The translations under genes and the position numbers were made by a program. The notes under the pieces are model-generated. The model was not told the origin of the DNA and did no database searches. It saw only the letters and a list, made by a program, of their open reading frames with translations. Positions 18,110-27,033 of a stretch of 64,000 bases of DNA are shown piece by piece; the stretch's first letter is position 1; each line of letters starts with the position of its first letter. The stretch is from Siphonobacter curvatus (GTDB lineage Bacteria; Bacteroidota; Bacteroidia; Cytophagales; Spirosomataceae): the NCBI RefSeq assembly GCF_002943425.1, contig NZ_PTRA01000004.1, positions 327,413 through 391,412 of the forward strand, given 5' to 3'.

Positions 18110-18574
18110 ATGTTGATTCACTTTAAAGATTGGGAGTTTGAGGTCGATAGACGAATTACTAAAGACGTTTATGATGCCATAGATAAGGGGGGTGCTCAAA
18201 CCTGTGGATGTAACTATTGTCTGAACTTCCTCCTTCAACAAGAGGGCATTTATCCACCAGAAGTAGTCGTATTCTTCGAGGAAGTGGGTATTGATTATCA
18301 CAAGGAAGTAGAAGTGGTTGAATACGGAGAGGTAGAAAAGGGCCAATACCTGTACAACAGTTGGTTTCACTTCGCTGGTAGGATAATGAAGGGCAAAACT
18401 TCTGCTCGGCTCTTACCAACCGGCGGCTATCAGTTCGAGTTAACTTCCCTCACTGAAACAGCTAAAATTGGTTTTTGGCCTAATAACGACTTAGCCTACT
18501 TCCCAAACGGAATTCCTTTAGTTCAAGTTGAGTTTGAAATTCGCTTACCTTGGAAGCTGAACGCGGGAAATTAA
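18110..18574 (+). CDS. Hypothetical protein with CGCNYC motif
   Basis: A 154-residue cytoplasmic protein with no signal peptide or membrane segment. The segment GGAQTCGCNYCLNFLLQQEG carries three closely spaced cysteines that could bind a metal, followed by YPPEVVVFFEEVGIDYHKE and a conserved-looking NSWFHFAGRI. It resembles a family of short uncharacterised proteins found in Bacteroidota and Firmicutes, but I cannot name a domain. The ATG follows AGTAGG, a weak ribosome site. Confidence 0.75.
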   Translation: MLIHFKDWEFEVDRRITKDVYDAIDKGGAQTCGCNYCLNFLLQQEGIYPPEVVVFFEEVGIDYHKEVEVVEYGEVEKGQYLYNSWFHFAGRIMKGKTSARLLPTGGYQFELTSLTETAKIGFWPNNDLAYFPNGIPLVQVEFEIRLPWKLNAGN

Positions 18575-18622
18575 AATTGAGACTAGGTTAACATTTATGC
18601 ACTTCTACAACAGAAATAGGCG

Positions 18623-18742
18623 ATGAATTATAGTCTCTATTTAGTCTTACTGTGTTATATTTCGATCGGTTGTACAAGCCAAGAGAAAAAAGGGAAATTA
18701 CGGAAAATCAAGTCTAAAGGTATAATCTATTTACTACTGTAA
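18623..18742 (+). CDS. Small putative lipoprotein, 39 residues
   Basis: MNYSLYLVLLCYISIGC is a short lipoprotein signal peptide with a lipobox (ISIG-C17), followed by TSQEKKGKLRKIKSKGIIYL and a stop. It starts 49 bases after the CGCNYC-protein gene on the same strand, so it may be co-transcribed. The mature part is only 23 residues; it may be genuine or a truncated longer lipoprotein. Confidence 0.45.
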   Translation: MNYSLYLVLLCYISIGCTSQEKKGKLRKIKSKGIIYLLL

Positions 18743-19122
18743 GGTATTTTCCTGAATGGCTTTGGAAGTAATGAACCTGCTCGTAATGGGCAATCATCTT
18801 TAAGTACTTTCAATACCATCTCCTCATTTTTGATTATCACTTGATAAATCCCAATAGCTTGGGTGTCACAGGGACTAGTTCCACTTATTTTTTTCCAAAT
18901 CAGCGAATCTCCCTTCATTGTATAGGTCATCGTTTCGAGCAACTGCTTGTCCGCTACCGTATACATAGTCATCGTGTCTACTCCATAGCGAAGAACAACA
19001 TCCACGACTTTGCTCGTATGGACAGTACCTTGCCAGGCAGTATTAGCTAGTGGGTTTTTTATCTGAGCAGTAGTCGTTAAGCTAGCTGCTATAAGAAGAG
19101 TACTAACCAATAATTCTTTCAT
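18727..19122 (-). CDS. Secreted hypothetical protein, lipocalin-like strands
   Basis: A 131-residue protein with a signal peptide (MKELLVSTLLIAASLTTTAQ). The mature part NPLANTAWQGTVHTSKVVDV...LIWKKISGTSPC is a run of short strands as in small lipocalin/META-like domains that begin with LxNTxWxG; two cysteines (in SPCDT and DDCPL) could form a disulfide. Its 3' end overlaps the small lipoprotein frame on the other strand by 16 bases. Confidence 0.65.
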   Translation of the reverse strand: MKELLVSTLLIAASLTTTAQIKNPLANTAWQGTVHTSKVVDVVLRYGVDTMTMYTVADKQLLETMTYTMKGDSLIWKKISGTSPCDTQAIGIYQVIIKNEEMVLKVLKDDCPLRAGSLLPKPFRKIPYSSK

Positions 19123-19324
19123 AAGATAAAGTAGTAGTGTATCGTCAAGAAAAGGTTAAATTTATTAAGCTAGACCAACTAGCTTTAGCGTATAACTACC
19201 TGATTTATGCCATATAAATGCTTTCATCAAGCTGGTAAATGTACTAATTAATGCCGTTTATACCTTTCCTCGAGTTGCTTCAGCTCTTTAGAACGACTGT
19301 CCAAATATTTCTCACCTTTCAAGG

Positions 19325-19651
19325 TCAGATAGAGCGAGTAGGTAGGTCGAGCGTTACATTCCAGGACCTGGGATTGTCTAAGATCAATGAAATATCGATC
19401 AAATCTACGTCCTTAACTTTTGTGGTGAGTTGGGGATCAGTGAATTCCTCTAATATAGCCAGTTCTTGCCATAAAACTTCAATGAGCAGATCATAAATGA
19501 TTGAGTACTTATCAGCGATTGTTAGAAAGGAAAGGTGATTTATATTTTCAAACAGTTGATATAGGCCCAATAGTCCCTCCTCGATACTTAGGAGCATGGC
19601 TAGTTTTTCTAGTTTTCGATCAACAAACTCATACAGTTTTTGCTCCTTCAT
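19325..19651 (-). CDS. Hypothetical helical protein
   Basis: A 108-residue protein, mostly helical at the N-terminus (KLYEFVDRKLEKLAMLLSIE), no signal peptide or membrane segment, no recognised domain. The codon use is plausible for a real gene and the start ATG at 19651 is the only one available near the 5' end. Standing alone between two other leftward genes. Confidence 0.5.
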   Translation of the reverse strand: MKEQKLYEFVDRKLEKLAMLLSIEEGLLGLYQLFENINHLSFLTIADKYSIIYDLLIEVLWQELAILEEFTDPQLTTKVKDVDLIDISLILDNPRSWNVTLDLPTRSI

Positions 19652-19767
19652 TACTGTTGACTAATCACAATTAGGTTGACTACTATAACCCACTTCAACA
19701 AATCAAGATAAAGATGCTCACGAAACCCTCTCCGCTATGAGACAAAACAGCGTATAATAGATTCGCC

Positions 19768-20616
19768 TTACTGAACTATAGGAAGGGTACGATTAGCCAA
19801 GTTCAATAAATGAAGCCCCATCAAATAGGGCATAATGAAGGGGAAAGCAGGAATAGATACTAAGTAGGTGGCAATCACCAGGGGTTCAATCGAAAAAGGG
19901 GGCAACACACTCAGCAATGCACCGGCCAGGCTGAAGATCAGATAAAGCCGGCAAGCTCGGGCCTTGAACCAGCCAATTGATTGCAGTGCTTGTGCAAAAC
20001 CAGCAGTAGCCAGATAAAACAGGGCAACCTCCACCCCACTTATCCAGGTAAACAGGGCTCGCATGGCCAAATACCAATCGGGTCGTTTGGCCATGGAGAC
20101 CCCTGAAAAGTGGGTGAACGATTCGACTAAAAAGCTGCCCCAATACGCCATGTTGAGGATAAATAAAGGGAGTGCTATACCCATAGCCAGTAAGCCCAGT
20201 AAGCCGTACGTCTTCTCACCGCTTTGTCGAAGTTGGTTAGCCAGTAACGCAAATCCAGCCGTGATTGAAATTCCTCCCGCTATTAACAATGCATAACGAA
20301 TCTGTTGTTCCGTAGCGGTGGCCACCCAGTCGGCAATGGAAGTGGGCGGAGGTCCCATGCCCGCAAAAACGGTAAAAAAGGTCCAAGGGATAATCACCAG
20401 TAAAGCAATGGCACCTCGTTGCCGTTGCTGAGGATCGAGGCTGGTTAGGCAATTCTTTCCCAAATGCCTAACGGCAATGACCATCAGCAGGGCATGAACT
20501 AGCCAGATGGGTAGATAGAGTTGGGGTTTGCTGTGCCCGATTGCTAAAGCTACAGCGGCGGCTAAAAAAGGAACCAGGGTAAGGTAGAAACGGCTGAGTG
20601 CTTGTAGATTAGTCAT
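19768..20616 (-). CDS. Multi-pass membrane protein, unknown function
   Basis: A 282-residue protein with seven or eight hydrophobic segments spread over its whole length (for example LTLVPFLAAAVALAIG, LLVIIPWTFFTVFAGM, YALLIAGGISITAGFALLA, LFYLATAGFAQAL). No catalytic motif or known transporter signature stands out. No signal peptide apart from the first membrane helix. Transcribed alone. Confidence 0.75.
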   Translation of the reverse strand: MTNLQALSRFYLTLVPFLAAAVALAIGHSKPQLYLPIWLVHALLMVIAVRHLGKNCLTSLDPQQRQRGAIALLVIIPWTFFTVFAGMGPPPTSIADWVATATEQQIRYALLIAGGISITAGFALLANQLRQSGEKTYGLLGLLAMGIALPLFILNMAYWGSFLVESFTHFSGVSMAKRPDWYLAMRALFTWISGVEVALFYLATAGFAQALQSIGWFKARACRLYLIFSLAGALLSVLPPFSIEPLVIATYLVSIPAFPFIMPYLMGLHLLNLANRTLPIVQ

Positions 20617-21221
20617 CAGGAAGTGGATTGGTACATTGGGATACTTAAGGAAACCAATCTACGCATCATTCAGCAAACTATGGTGAACGACGTTTCTTAC
20701 ATAAACGCTCTTGCTTGAAACGAAAGCGGTTTCATTGGTCCTTTTTGTTCACAAGTAAAGGCGCGTTTACCTATGTACCAGGGTTACGACTCTGCAAGGG
20801 TCGTGCCTGATTTGTTACCTTAGCTAATACCTGTCAACTATTCCAGACCACTTTGCTTGAATGCATTAGATTTAAAGAGGATACTACTGACAAAATTTTG
20901 AAAACCATAGATAGGTATCGGGATACTTCTTCTTCTATTGTGGAGTAGTTTGAGAACGTAACTTTGATATTTTTTAATATCTGCCATACTCCTCCAAAGG
21001 CATACGACAACGGCTGAACTAGACCATTTTTGCTACTTCCACTGATTTCCCTTTTCAGTAGCCGCTGAGCCTGCCTAGCGATAAACGTACGGTTACATGC
21101 TGTTCAGAAATTTACTACATTTAACTTGTCTGAATAGCTGTCCGTAACGAACGACCCAACGCCATAACTCCGTGACTTTCTCATGCTACTCTTGCCATGC
21201 AACAAAGCCGTTAGCTAATAT
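20617..21221. other. Intergenic, nothing recognised
   Basis: About 600 bases between two leftward genes. No open frame with protein-like features, no tRNA, no clear repeat except a small inverted repeat GAAACGAAAGCGGTTTC near 20718. Confidence 0.5.
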
Positions 21222-21253
21222 AAAAAAACCCTGGCTCCACACAGAAGCCAGGG
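21222..21253 (-). terminator. Rho-independent terminator of the tricorn-like protease gene
   Basis: Stem AGCCAGGG/CCCTGGCT with a 9-base loop, followed on the minus strand by a run of seven T. It lies 25 bases past the stop codon. Confidence 0.85.
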
Positions 21254-21277
21254 CAATAAAAAATTCAATCAAATAAT

Positions 21278-24200
21278 TTACTTCACCTCACCCAGCAACA
21301 CCTCAACCGCCTTTTCCAGCTGCTGATCTTTGCCGGTGCTTACCTGCTCGTAGTCGTTCCAGACTTTGATGTCGGGTTCGGTTTGCCAGTTTTCGAGGTA
21401 TTTGCCGTTCATGGCTTTTACGCCCAGCGGCGGTACGCCCCAGCGAACGCTGTTGTCCTGCAGGGATTCCCAACCCGCGAAGGTACAGGTGCCCGGTACG
21501 GGCTGACCGACCAGTTTGCCCAGCTTCATTTCCTGCACGGTAAAGGCGTAGCAGTGACCGTCAGAATAATTCGCTTCGTTGGCCAGTGAAATGCTGGGCT
21601 TCGTCCAGCGGAAGTTGGGTTCGTAGCCGTTACTGCGGGTATCCGTGGTGTAATCCATGAACTTTTTACCCGAGAGGAACATCGCTAGATCGGCCACCAG
21701 GTCGCCGCCGCCGTTGAAGCGGGTATCAATAACAATCCCTTTCTTATCGGCATACTTGCCCATCACTTCCTCGTAGGTCATGCGGTACGCTCCGTCGTTC
21801 ATCCCCGGAATGTGCACGTACCCCAGTTGACCCTTGCTTAGGCGTTCCACTTCATCCTGATTGCGTTTCACCCAGCGACGGTACAGCAGCGCACTCTCCT
21901 CACCCAGCGATACGGGCTTCACAATGATTTCGCGACGTTCTTTGCCGTCTACCACCGTCAGCAAGGTATTCTTACCCGCCTTGCGGTTCAGGTACTGGGC
22001 CAGGTCGCGGGCGGGCGTAATCGTTTCGCCGTCGATAGCCTCGATGATCATGCCGGGTTTTACGTTCAGATTCGCCTTCGACAGGGGACCGTTGGCAAGC
22101 ACTTCTTCCACCTTGATGCCGTTTCCGCTAAAATTCGGATCGTAGAAAATACCCAGCGACGCCGTCTGATCGGCATTGGCGTTGAAGCTTCCGTACGAAG
22201 AACCACTATGCGACACGTTCAGCTCACCCAGCAATTCACTTAGCATTTCCGAAAATTCGTAGTTGTTGCTGATGTGCGGCAGGTACTTCTCGTAATCGGG
22301 CTTATAGCTGTCCCAGTTGATGCCGTGATAACCGCCCGTGTAGAAGGTCTCTTTGGTGCGACGCCACACGTGCTCGAACATAAACTGCCGCTCGGCCAGC
22401 GTATTCAGCATCATTTCACCGCTGACGTTGATGCCTTCCTGTTTCGAGGTAGCCGGATCAATTTTCACAATGCGACCGTCCGTATTCAGGAAAATGTTCT
22501 TCTGGTCTTTGTCCCACACCATTGAGCCACCGCCGGAGTTCAGCGGAATCAGCATTTTAGTTTCTTTGGTACGCAGATTCGTCGACCACAAGTTATAGCC
22601 TTTCTCAAAACGGGCGAGGTAATACAGCGTTTCACCGTCTTTGCTGATCAGGGCATCGGCCAGCGAAGCCGAGTGGATGGTCAGTTTCGCCTTCCGATCC
22701 GCCAGTCCTTCCCACTCAATCAGGATATTTTTAACGCTGTCTTTCTTGGCAACTTTGGCGTCTTTCTTCTTGGTGGTATCGGCTTTCGCGTTTTTCTCGT
22801 CGATGTCCTTCGCCAGAGCCGCCTCTTCTTTGCTCAGTTTAAACTTGTCAAAGGCTTCCTGCGTAAAGAACATCGCGTATACGTCTGAGGTACCGCCGCC
22901 GCTCATGGCCGCTGCCCGCAGACCGTCGCGGTTGCTGAACCAAAGCATGGCTTTACCACCCATAACCCACTTGGCCCGGAAATCCTGGAAGCCGCTTTCG
23001 GTCAGGTTGCGTACCTTGCCCTTACCGCTCGCTTCTACGATACCGATTTCTCCGGCGGCGATGCCCGGCATGCTGTAATCAAACAAGAACCATTTACTGT
23101 CGGGACTCCACTGGAAGTACTGGTCATTATCCCGCATCGAGAATAACTCCTTATCGGTAAGAATACTACGGGTCTGCTTGGAGGCGATGTTGTATACCTT
23201 CAGCGTCATTCGGTTTTCGATAAAGGCGATTTCTTTGCCGTCGGGCGAATACTCCGGCTCGTAGTTTTCCTTGCTGTTGTCGATGATCGGTGTTTCCTTG
23301 ATCAGCGTGGAAGCGTAGAAATAGGGTTCTTCCTTACGGGTAATCCGGGTTTCGTAAATTTTCCAGGTATTGCCGCGTTCGGACGCGTACAGCAATGCTT
23401 TGCCATCGGGCGAGAAGCTGACGTCGGTTTCCTGCTCGGGGGTGTTGGTAATACGTTTGGTAATACCCCCTTCGAGGGAGCTGACGAATACTTCCCCCCG
23501 GAACAAGAAAGCAACTTCTTTGCCATTGGGTGATACAGCCATACCGCGAACACCACCGCTGACGGGCAGTACCTTTTCATTATTGCTACGGGCATCGGCG
23601 GCGATGCTAATACTGAGCTTTTGCGGTTTACCGCTGGGTTGCATCGTATACAGATCACCGTCGTAGCTAAAACACAGCGTACCGTTCTGAGCCTGACTCA
23701 AAAACCGCACGGGGTGTTTTTTGAAGGAAGTCAGGGCCTGCGGCTGCGTCGGATTGTCCAGCGAAAGTTTGTAGACGTTGAAGGAGCCGTTGCCTTCGCT
23801 CAGGTATACCAGACTTTTATCGTTATCGGCGAAAATCGGATTCCGATCCTCCCCAGCAAAGGTGGTGAGTTTGGTGTGCTTCTTAGCTTTGGCATCGTAC
23901 ACCCAGATGTCCCGCGTAATGGAGGAAACGTGGTGCTTCCGCCAGGCGTTTTCGCCGCCTTTTTTATCGTGGTACACCAGCTTGTTGCCGTCTTTACTGA
24001 ATTTTACGTCCTCAGCGGGCGTCGTGAAGAGCTGCTCGACGCGCCCCCCCTGTAGGGAGACTTTGTACAATTCCGGTTGTGATCCCGTCGGGAACTGGCG
24101 GTTGCTGGCCACGTCCATGCGGGCAGAACCAAACACGACCTGCTTCCCATCCGGCGTAAACTCGTAGGGGTACTCGGCCGCCGAGTGATACGTCAGGCGT

Positions 24201-24502
24201 TTGGCCTCCCCGCCGTCGACGGCAATGGTAAAGACATCGAAGTTTCCGTAACGATCCGACGCAAAGGCGATGGTTTTGCTATCGCGGGACCATACAGGCA
24301 TGAAGTCATGAGCTTCGTGGAACGTCAGCGGTGTGGCGACACCACCCGTAGCGGCCACTTTCCAGAGATCACCTTTGTAGGTGAATACTATTGTTTTTCC
24401 ATCGGGCGAAAGGGCCGGATATCGCAGCCAGGAAGGCGTTTGCTGGGCCTGCGAAACCAATGCCCAACTGGCCAGCAGTAAGGCGGTAATAATCTTTTTC
24501 AC
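21278..24502 (-). CDS. S41 family peptidase, tricorn-protease homolog
   Basis: A 1074-residue exported protease beginning at a GTG with a signal peptide (MKKIITALLLASWALVSQAQ). Residues about 25-330 and 310-560 hold repeated propeller blades with the PD40-type signature SPDGK/SRDSK...IAFASDR; about 675-740 is the C1 region, 760-850 a PDZ domain (LGIFYDPNFSGNGIKVEEVL...PGMIIEAIDGE), and 860-1070 the S41 catalytic domain. By comparison with tricorn, the likely catalytic residues are the SH pair in NVSHSG, Ser980 (NYSDGH) and a Glu near TEPDI. Tricorn-type enzymes degrade oligopeptides released by other proteases; periplasmic location is inferred from the signal peptide. Transcribed alone. Confidence 0.95.
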   Translation of the reverse strand: MKKIITALLLASWALVSQAQQTPSWLRYPALSPDGKTIVFTYKGDLWKVAATGGVATPLTFHEAHDFMPVWSRDSKTIAFASDRYGNFDVFTIAVDGGEAKRLTYHSAAEYPYEFTPDGKQVVFGSARMDVASNRQFPTGSQPELYKVSLQGGRVEQLFTTPAEDVKFSKDGNKLVYHDKKGGENAWRKHHVSSITRDIWVYDAKAKKHTKLTTFAGEDRNPIFADNDKSLVYLSEGNGSFNVYKLSLDNPTQPQALTSFKKHPVRFLSQAQNGTLCFSYDGDLYTMQPSGKPQKLSISIAADARSNNEKVLPVSGGVRGMAVSPNGKEVAFLFRGEVFVSSLEGGITKRITNTPEQETDVSFSPDGKALLYASERGNTWKIYETRITRKEEPYFYASTLIKETPIIDNSKENYEPEYSPDGKEIAFIENRMTLKVYNIASKQTRSILTDKELFSMRDNDQYFQWSPDSKWFLFDYSMPGIAAGEIGIVEASGKGKVRNLTESGFQDFRAKWVMGGKAMLWFSNRDGLRAAAMSGGGTSDVYAMFFTQEAFDKFKLSKEEAALAKDIDEKNAKADTTKKKDAKVAKKDSVKNILIEWEGLADRKAKLTIHSASLADALISKDGETLYYLARFEKGYNLWSTNLRTKETKMLIPLNSGGGSMVWDKDQKNIFLNTDGRIVKIDPATSKQEGINVSGEMMLNTLAERQFMFEHVWRRTKETFYTGGYHGINWDSYKPDYEKYLPHISNNYEFSEMLSELLGELNVSHSGSSYGSFNANADQTASLGIFYDPNFSGNGIKVEEVLANGPLSKANLNVKPGMIIEAIDGETITPARDLAQYLNRKAGKNTLLTVVDGKERREIIVKPVSLGEESALLYRRWVKRNQDEVERLSKGQLGYVHIPGMNDGAYRMTYEEVMGKYADKKGIVIDTRFNGGGDLVADLAMFLSGKKFMDYTTDTRSNGYEPNFRWTKPSISLANEANYSDGHCYAFTVQEMKLGKLVGQPVPGTCTFAGWESLQDNSVRWGVPPLGVKAMNGKYLENWQTEPDIKVWNDYEQVSTGKDQQLEKAVEVLLGEVK

Positions 24503-25253
24503 GGGAGAATGTTAGTTTGAGACAAACAGGCAAGATAAGGGTTTTCTTCGTTTGTTTTTAGGGATTTTGAGTTGATGTAAGCTTAGGTGGGGTGTTTTTA
24601 TGAAAGTTTTGTTTGTATGAGATTTGGCAATAGGCTATTTTGAATGAAGGGGTTTTAGTTTAGTTCCTGTAAGTACAGCATAGGCTTTCCATGCAGATAC
24701 TTACTGCACTTGGTCTTAAAGATCAGTATTTCTTCCTTTAGAGACGGTTGGTTTTTTAGTCCGTATACATTCCTTCCATGTGGGGCGGGGCATTCCATGC
24801 CGGCACGCCCACCGCTCTTTTCATCCTGCTCAAGGCCAACGCGGTGCGGATGAAACCACCATGGAATGGAAGGCGGCTTGAGCCCCAGAATGCGATTCCC
24901 GGAATGGAATTCCGGCATGGGATGCCCCGCATGGAATGCGATACGGACAGGGATCGGGTTTAGGCCGTCCGTGAGGGTATTAGGTTGCATTTAACAACTA
25001 ATACCTTTCAAAAGATGTCAGAAGAAGCAAACCTCTCCCGCCCATGAGCCATTCCATGGTGGCAACGGAGTAACCTGTCTCGCCCATTCCATGGTGGGAC
25101 CAATGCGGTGGCCTGAGGCTAAGCCAGGCAGTTACGGAGAGGTCCAGCCTGGAAGGTTCATGGGCTACCGAACAGCCCCATCTGAATACCAAACCCAGTC
25201 TAGGTATATAACGCACTTATTTCAAACCCATTCACAAACCACTCAAAATCTCC
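24503..25253. repeat. Intergenic region with repeated ATTCCATG/CATGGAAT palindrome motifs
   Basis: About 750 bases without a gene. The octamer ATTCCATG or its complement occurs at 24792, 24860, 24930, 25051 and 25086, with related GGAATGGAATTCCGGCATGG at 24901-24920. Two of the copies extend to CCATTCCATGGTGG. A minus-strand open frame at 24655-24990 translates through these repeats and looks like a by-product of them. The arrangement suggests an intergenic repeat element of this genome. Confidence 0.6.
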
Positions 25254-25805
25254 CTACAGTAACCCCAAATCTGTCACTAACCCATCCAGACTTTTAAGGT
25301 TGTTTTTTTGTACATATTCCGCTAATCCGTCTTCTCCTTTTTTCTCAGCCCATTGAAAATGAATGTCGCGTTCGCCGACGTAATCGTACAGGGGTACGCC
25401 AAAACCGCAGGAAGTCTGTACCAAATCGATGTCGGCGACAATCAGCTGACGCGTACTGGGATAAATCGTAAACTGCGGAGTAAGGCTTTCCCACTCCTCA
25501 GTGCCGGGCAATACGGCGTGACCTTTGCCGTACAGTTTGAGGATCAGCGGGGAGCCTTCAAACGAGCAGAACATGAAGGTAATACGTCCGTTTTCCAGGG
25601 TATGGGCGGAGGTTTCGTTGCCGCTACTGATCAAATCCATGTAGGCCACCTGGTTTTCGGATAGTACGCGAAAACAATCCAGTCCTTTCGGTGAAAGATT
25701 AACCCGGCCATCACCGCTCAAAGGTGCGGTGGCGACGAAGAAAATATGTTGTTTTTTGATAAATGCCTGCTGTGCATCAGGAATCACGGAATAGAATTTG
25801 CCCAT
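25254..25805 (-). CDS. Pyridoxamine 5'-phosphate oxidase family protein
   Basis: A 183-residue FMN-binding split-barrel protein. The stretches QHIFFVATAPLSGDGRVNLS, NQVAYMDLISSGNETSAHTL and GRITFMFCSFEGSPLILKLYG are characteristic of the PNPOx-like group with a conserved SGNETSAH motif, which is distinct from true PdxH. Likely a flavin-dependent reductase or flavin-binding protein of unknown substrate. Single gene. Confidence 0.9.
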   Translation of the reverse strand: MGKFYSVIPDAQQAFIKKQHIFFVATAPLSGDGRVNLSPKGLDCFRVLSENQVAYMDLISSGNETSAHTLENGRITFMFCSFEGSPLILKLYGKGHAVLPGTEEWESLTPQFTIYPSTRQLIVADIDLVQTSCGFGVPLYDYVGERDIHFQWAEKKGEDGLAEYVQKNNLKSLDGLVTDLGLL

Positions 25806-25889
25806 AATCTTGAATAAGAAAAGCCCGAAACGATACGTGGCAAAAGTAGTATTCTTTTGCCACGTATTGCTTTCTCATCTGCTCCTGAT

Positions 25890-26978
25890 TTACTTCTTGC
25901 CGAACCAGCCTTTGACTTTATCCATGAAGTTAGACTCTTTTTTCTTGGGTTCTTCGCCAATCAGGAATCCGTACGGTTTCAACGGCTCAATATGATCGCA
26001 GATAATCTTGACGATACCCAGTAGCGGCAAGGCCAGAATCATGCCCGGTATGCCCCAGACGGTTTCGCCCACGACGATAATAAAGATGGTAAATAACGGG
26101 TTGATATTTACGCCACTGCCCACGATGAGCGGTTCGAGCAAATAGGTTTGGATAAACTGTACCAGGGCGTAGACGATGACAATCCCGATAATTGCGTTGC
26201 TATCCCCGCTCTGAGCCAGCGTGATGAGAATGGTTAAGCCCGTCCCCATTAGGTTGCCGACAAATGGAATGATTTCAAGGATACCGCATAGGATCGCCAG
26301 AAAGATCGCGTGTTTAACTCCTACGATGCTAAAGCCAATTCCGTAGAGTACCCACAGCATGACAATCATACTGGCCAGCCCCATGAGGTATTTCTGAGCC
26401 ACTTCGCTGGTTTTGGAGATGATGGTACGGGCTTCGAACTGATCGTCAGCGGGTGTTAGTTTGAGGATGAATGTTTTAATATGTCCCCGAAACAGCATCA
26501 ACAAAAACAGGTACACCAGCATCAGTATGGTATCCACGGCCATTCCCATGACTCCATTTAGCACACCCGTCACCACGGAAGAAAGCTGTCCTGAACTGGA
26601 CGACTGCTGTTCTTTCAACATCTGCTCTTGCTTCTTAGCATCAATTCCCAAGGTCTGACTGACGTATTGTTTGGCCTTACTGACCATATCGGTAATCTTC
26701 TGATCAATGCCGCTCATGTCTTTGATGAGATCGGACAGTTGCCACTGAATCAGAAAGGCCAGTCCGGCAATGACCAGCAGAAAGATAAAAATACAAAGCA
26801 GGGCGGCGGGTCCCCGACTCATCCCCTTTCGTTCAAAGCGGGTACTGAGCGGCAGAAACAGCATAGCCAGTAACCCGGCAATGACCAGCGGCACCAGCAC
26901 GGGTTTAGCCAGGAATAAAGCTCCAAACAGAAGAAATAGAAAAATCAGAAAGCGGGTGGGCTTTACGAGTGCTTGCAT
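25890..26978 (-). CDS. AI-2E family transporter (TqsA/PerM-like)
   Basis: A 362-residue inner-membrane protein with about eight membrane segments: two near the N-terminus, one at 60-82, then a hydrophilic loop (about 85-145) and the C-terminal block containing the conserved GILEIIPFVGNLMGTGLTIL and GETVWGIPGMILALPLLGI. This is the standard plan of the AI-2E/UPF0118 family, whose members export small molecules or ions; the name does not prove an AI-2 substrate. Ends in a Lys-rich cytoplasmic tail. Confidence 0.94.
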   Translation of the reverse strand: MQALVKPTRFLIFLFLLFGALFLAKPVLVPLVIAGLLAMLFLPLSTRFERKGMSRGPAALLCIFIFLLVIAGLAFLIQWQLSDLIKDMSGIDQKITDMVSKAKQYVSQTLGIDAKKQEQMLKEQQSSSSGQLSSVVTGVLNGVMGMAVDTILMLVYLFLLMLFRGHIKTFILKLTPADDQFEARTIISKTSEVAQKYLMGLASMIVMLWVLYGIGFSIVGVKHAIFLAILCGILEIIPFVGNLMGTGLTILITLAQSGDSNAIIGIVIVYALVQFIQTYLLEPLIVGSGVNINPLFTIFIIVVGETVWGIPGMILALPLLGIVKIICDHIEPLKPYGFLIGEEPKKKESNFMDKVKGWFGKK

Positions 26979-27033
26979 CGGACAATACGGTTGAAGGTAA
27001 AAAAATAAACTGCTAGAAAACAGTGCCAGCGGT

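Noticed and set aside
21383..24481. Many 60-145-codon plus-strand frames opposite the tricorn-like protease gene
   Set aside because: They are antisense shadows of one long, well-supported coding frame with clear domains.
24655..24990. 111-codon open frame on the minus strand
   Set aside because: It runs through the ATTCCATG repeats; its His/Pro/Met-rich translation mirrors the repeats and no start signal or domain is present.
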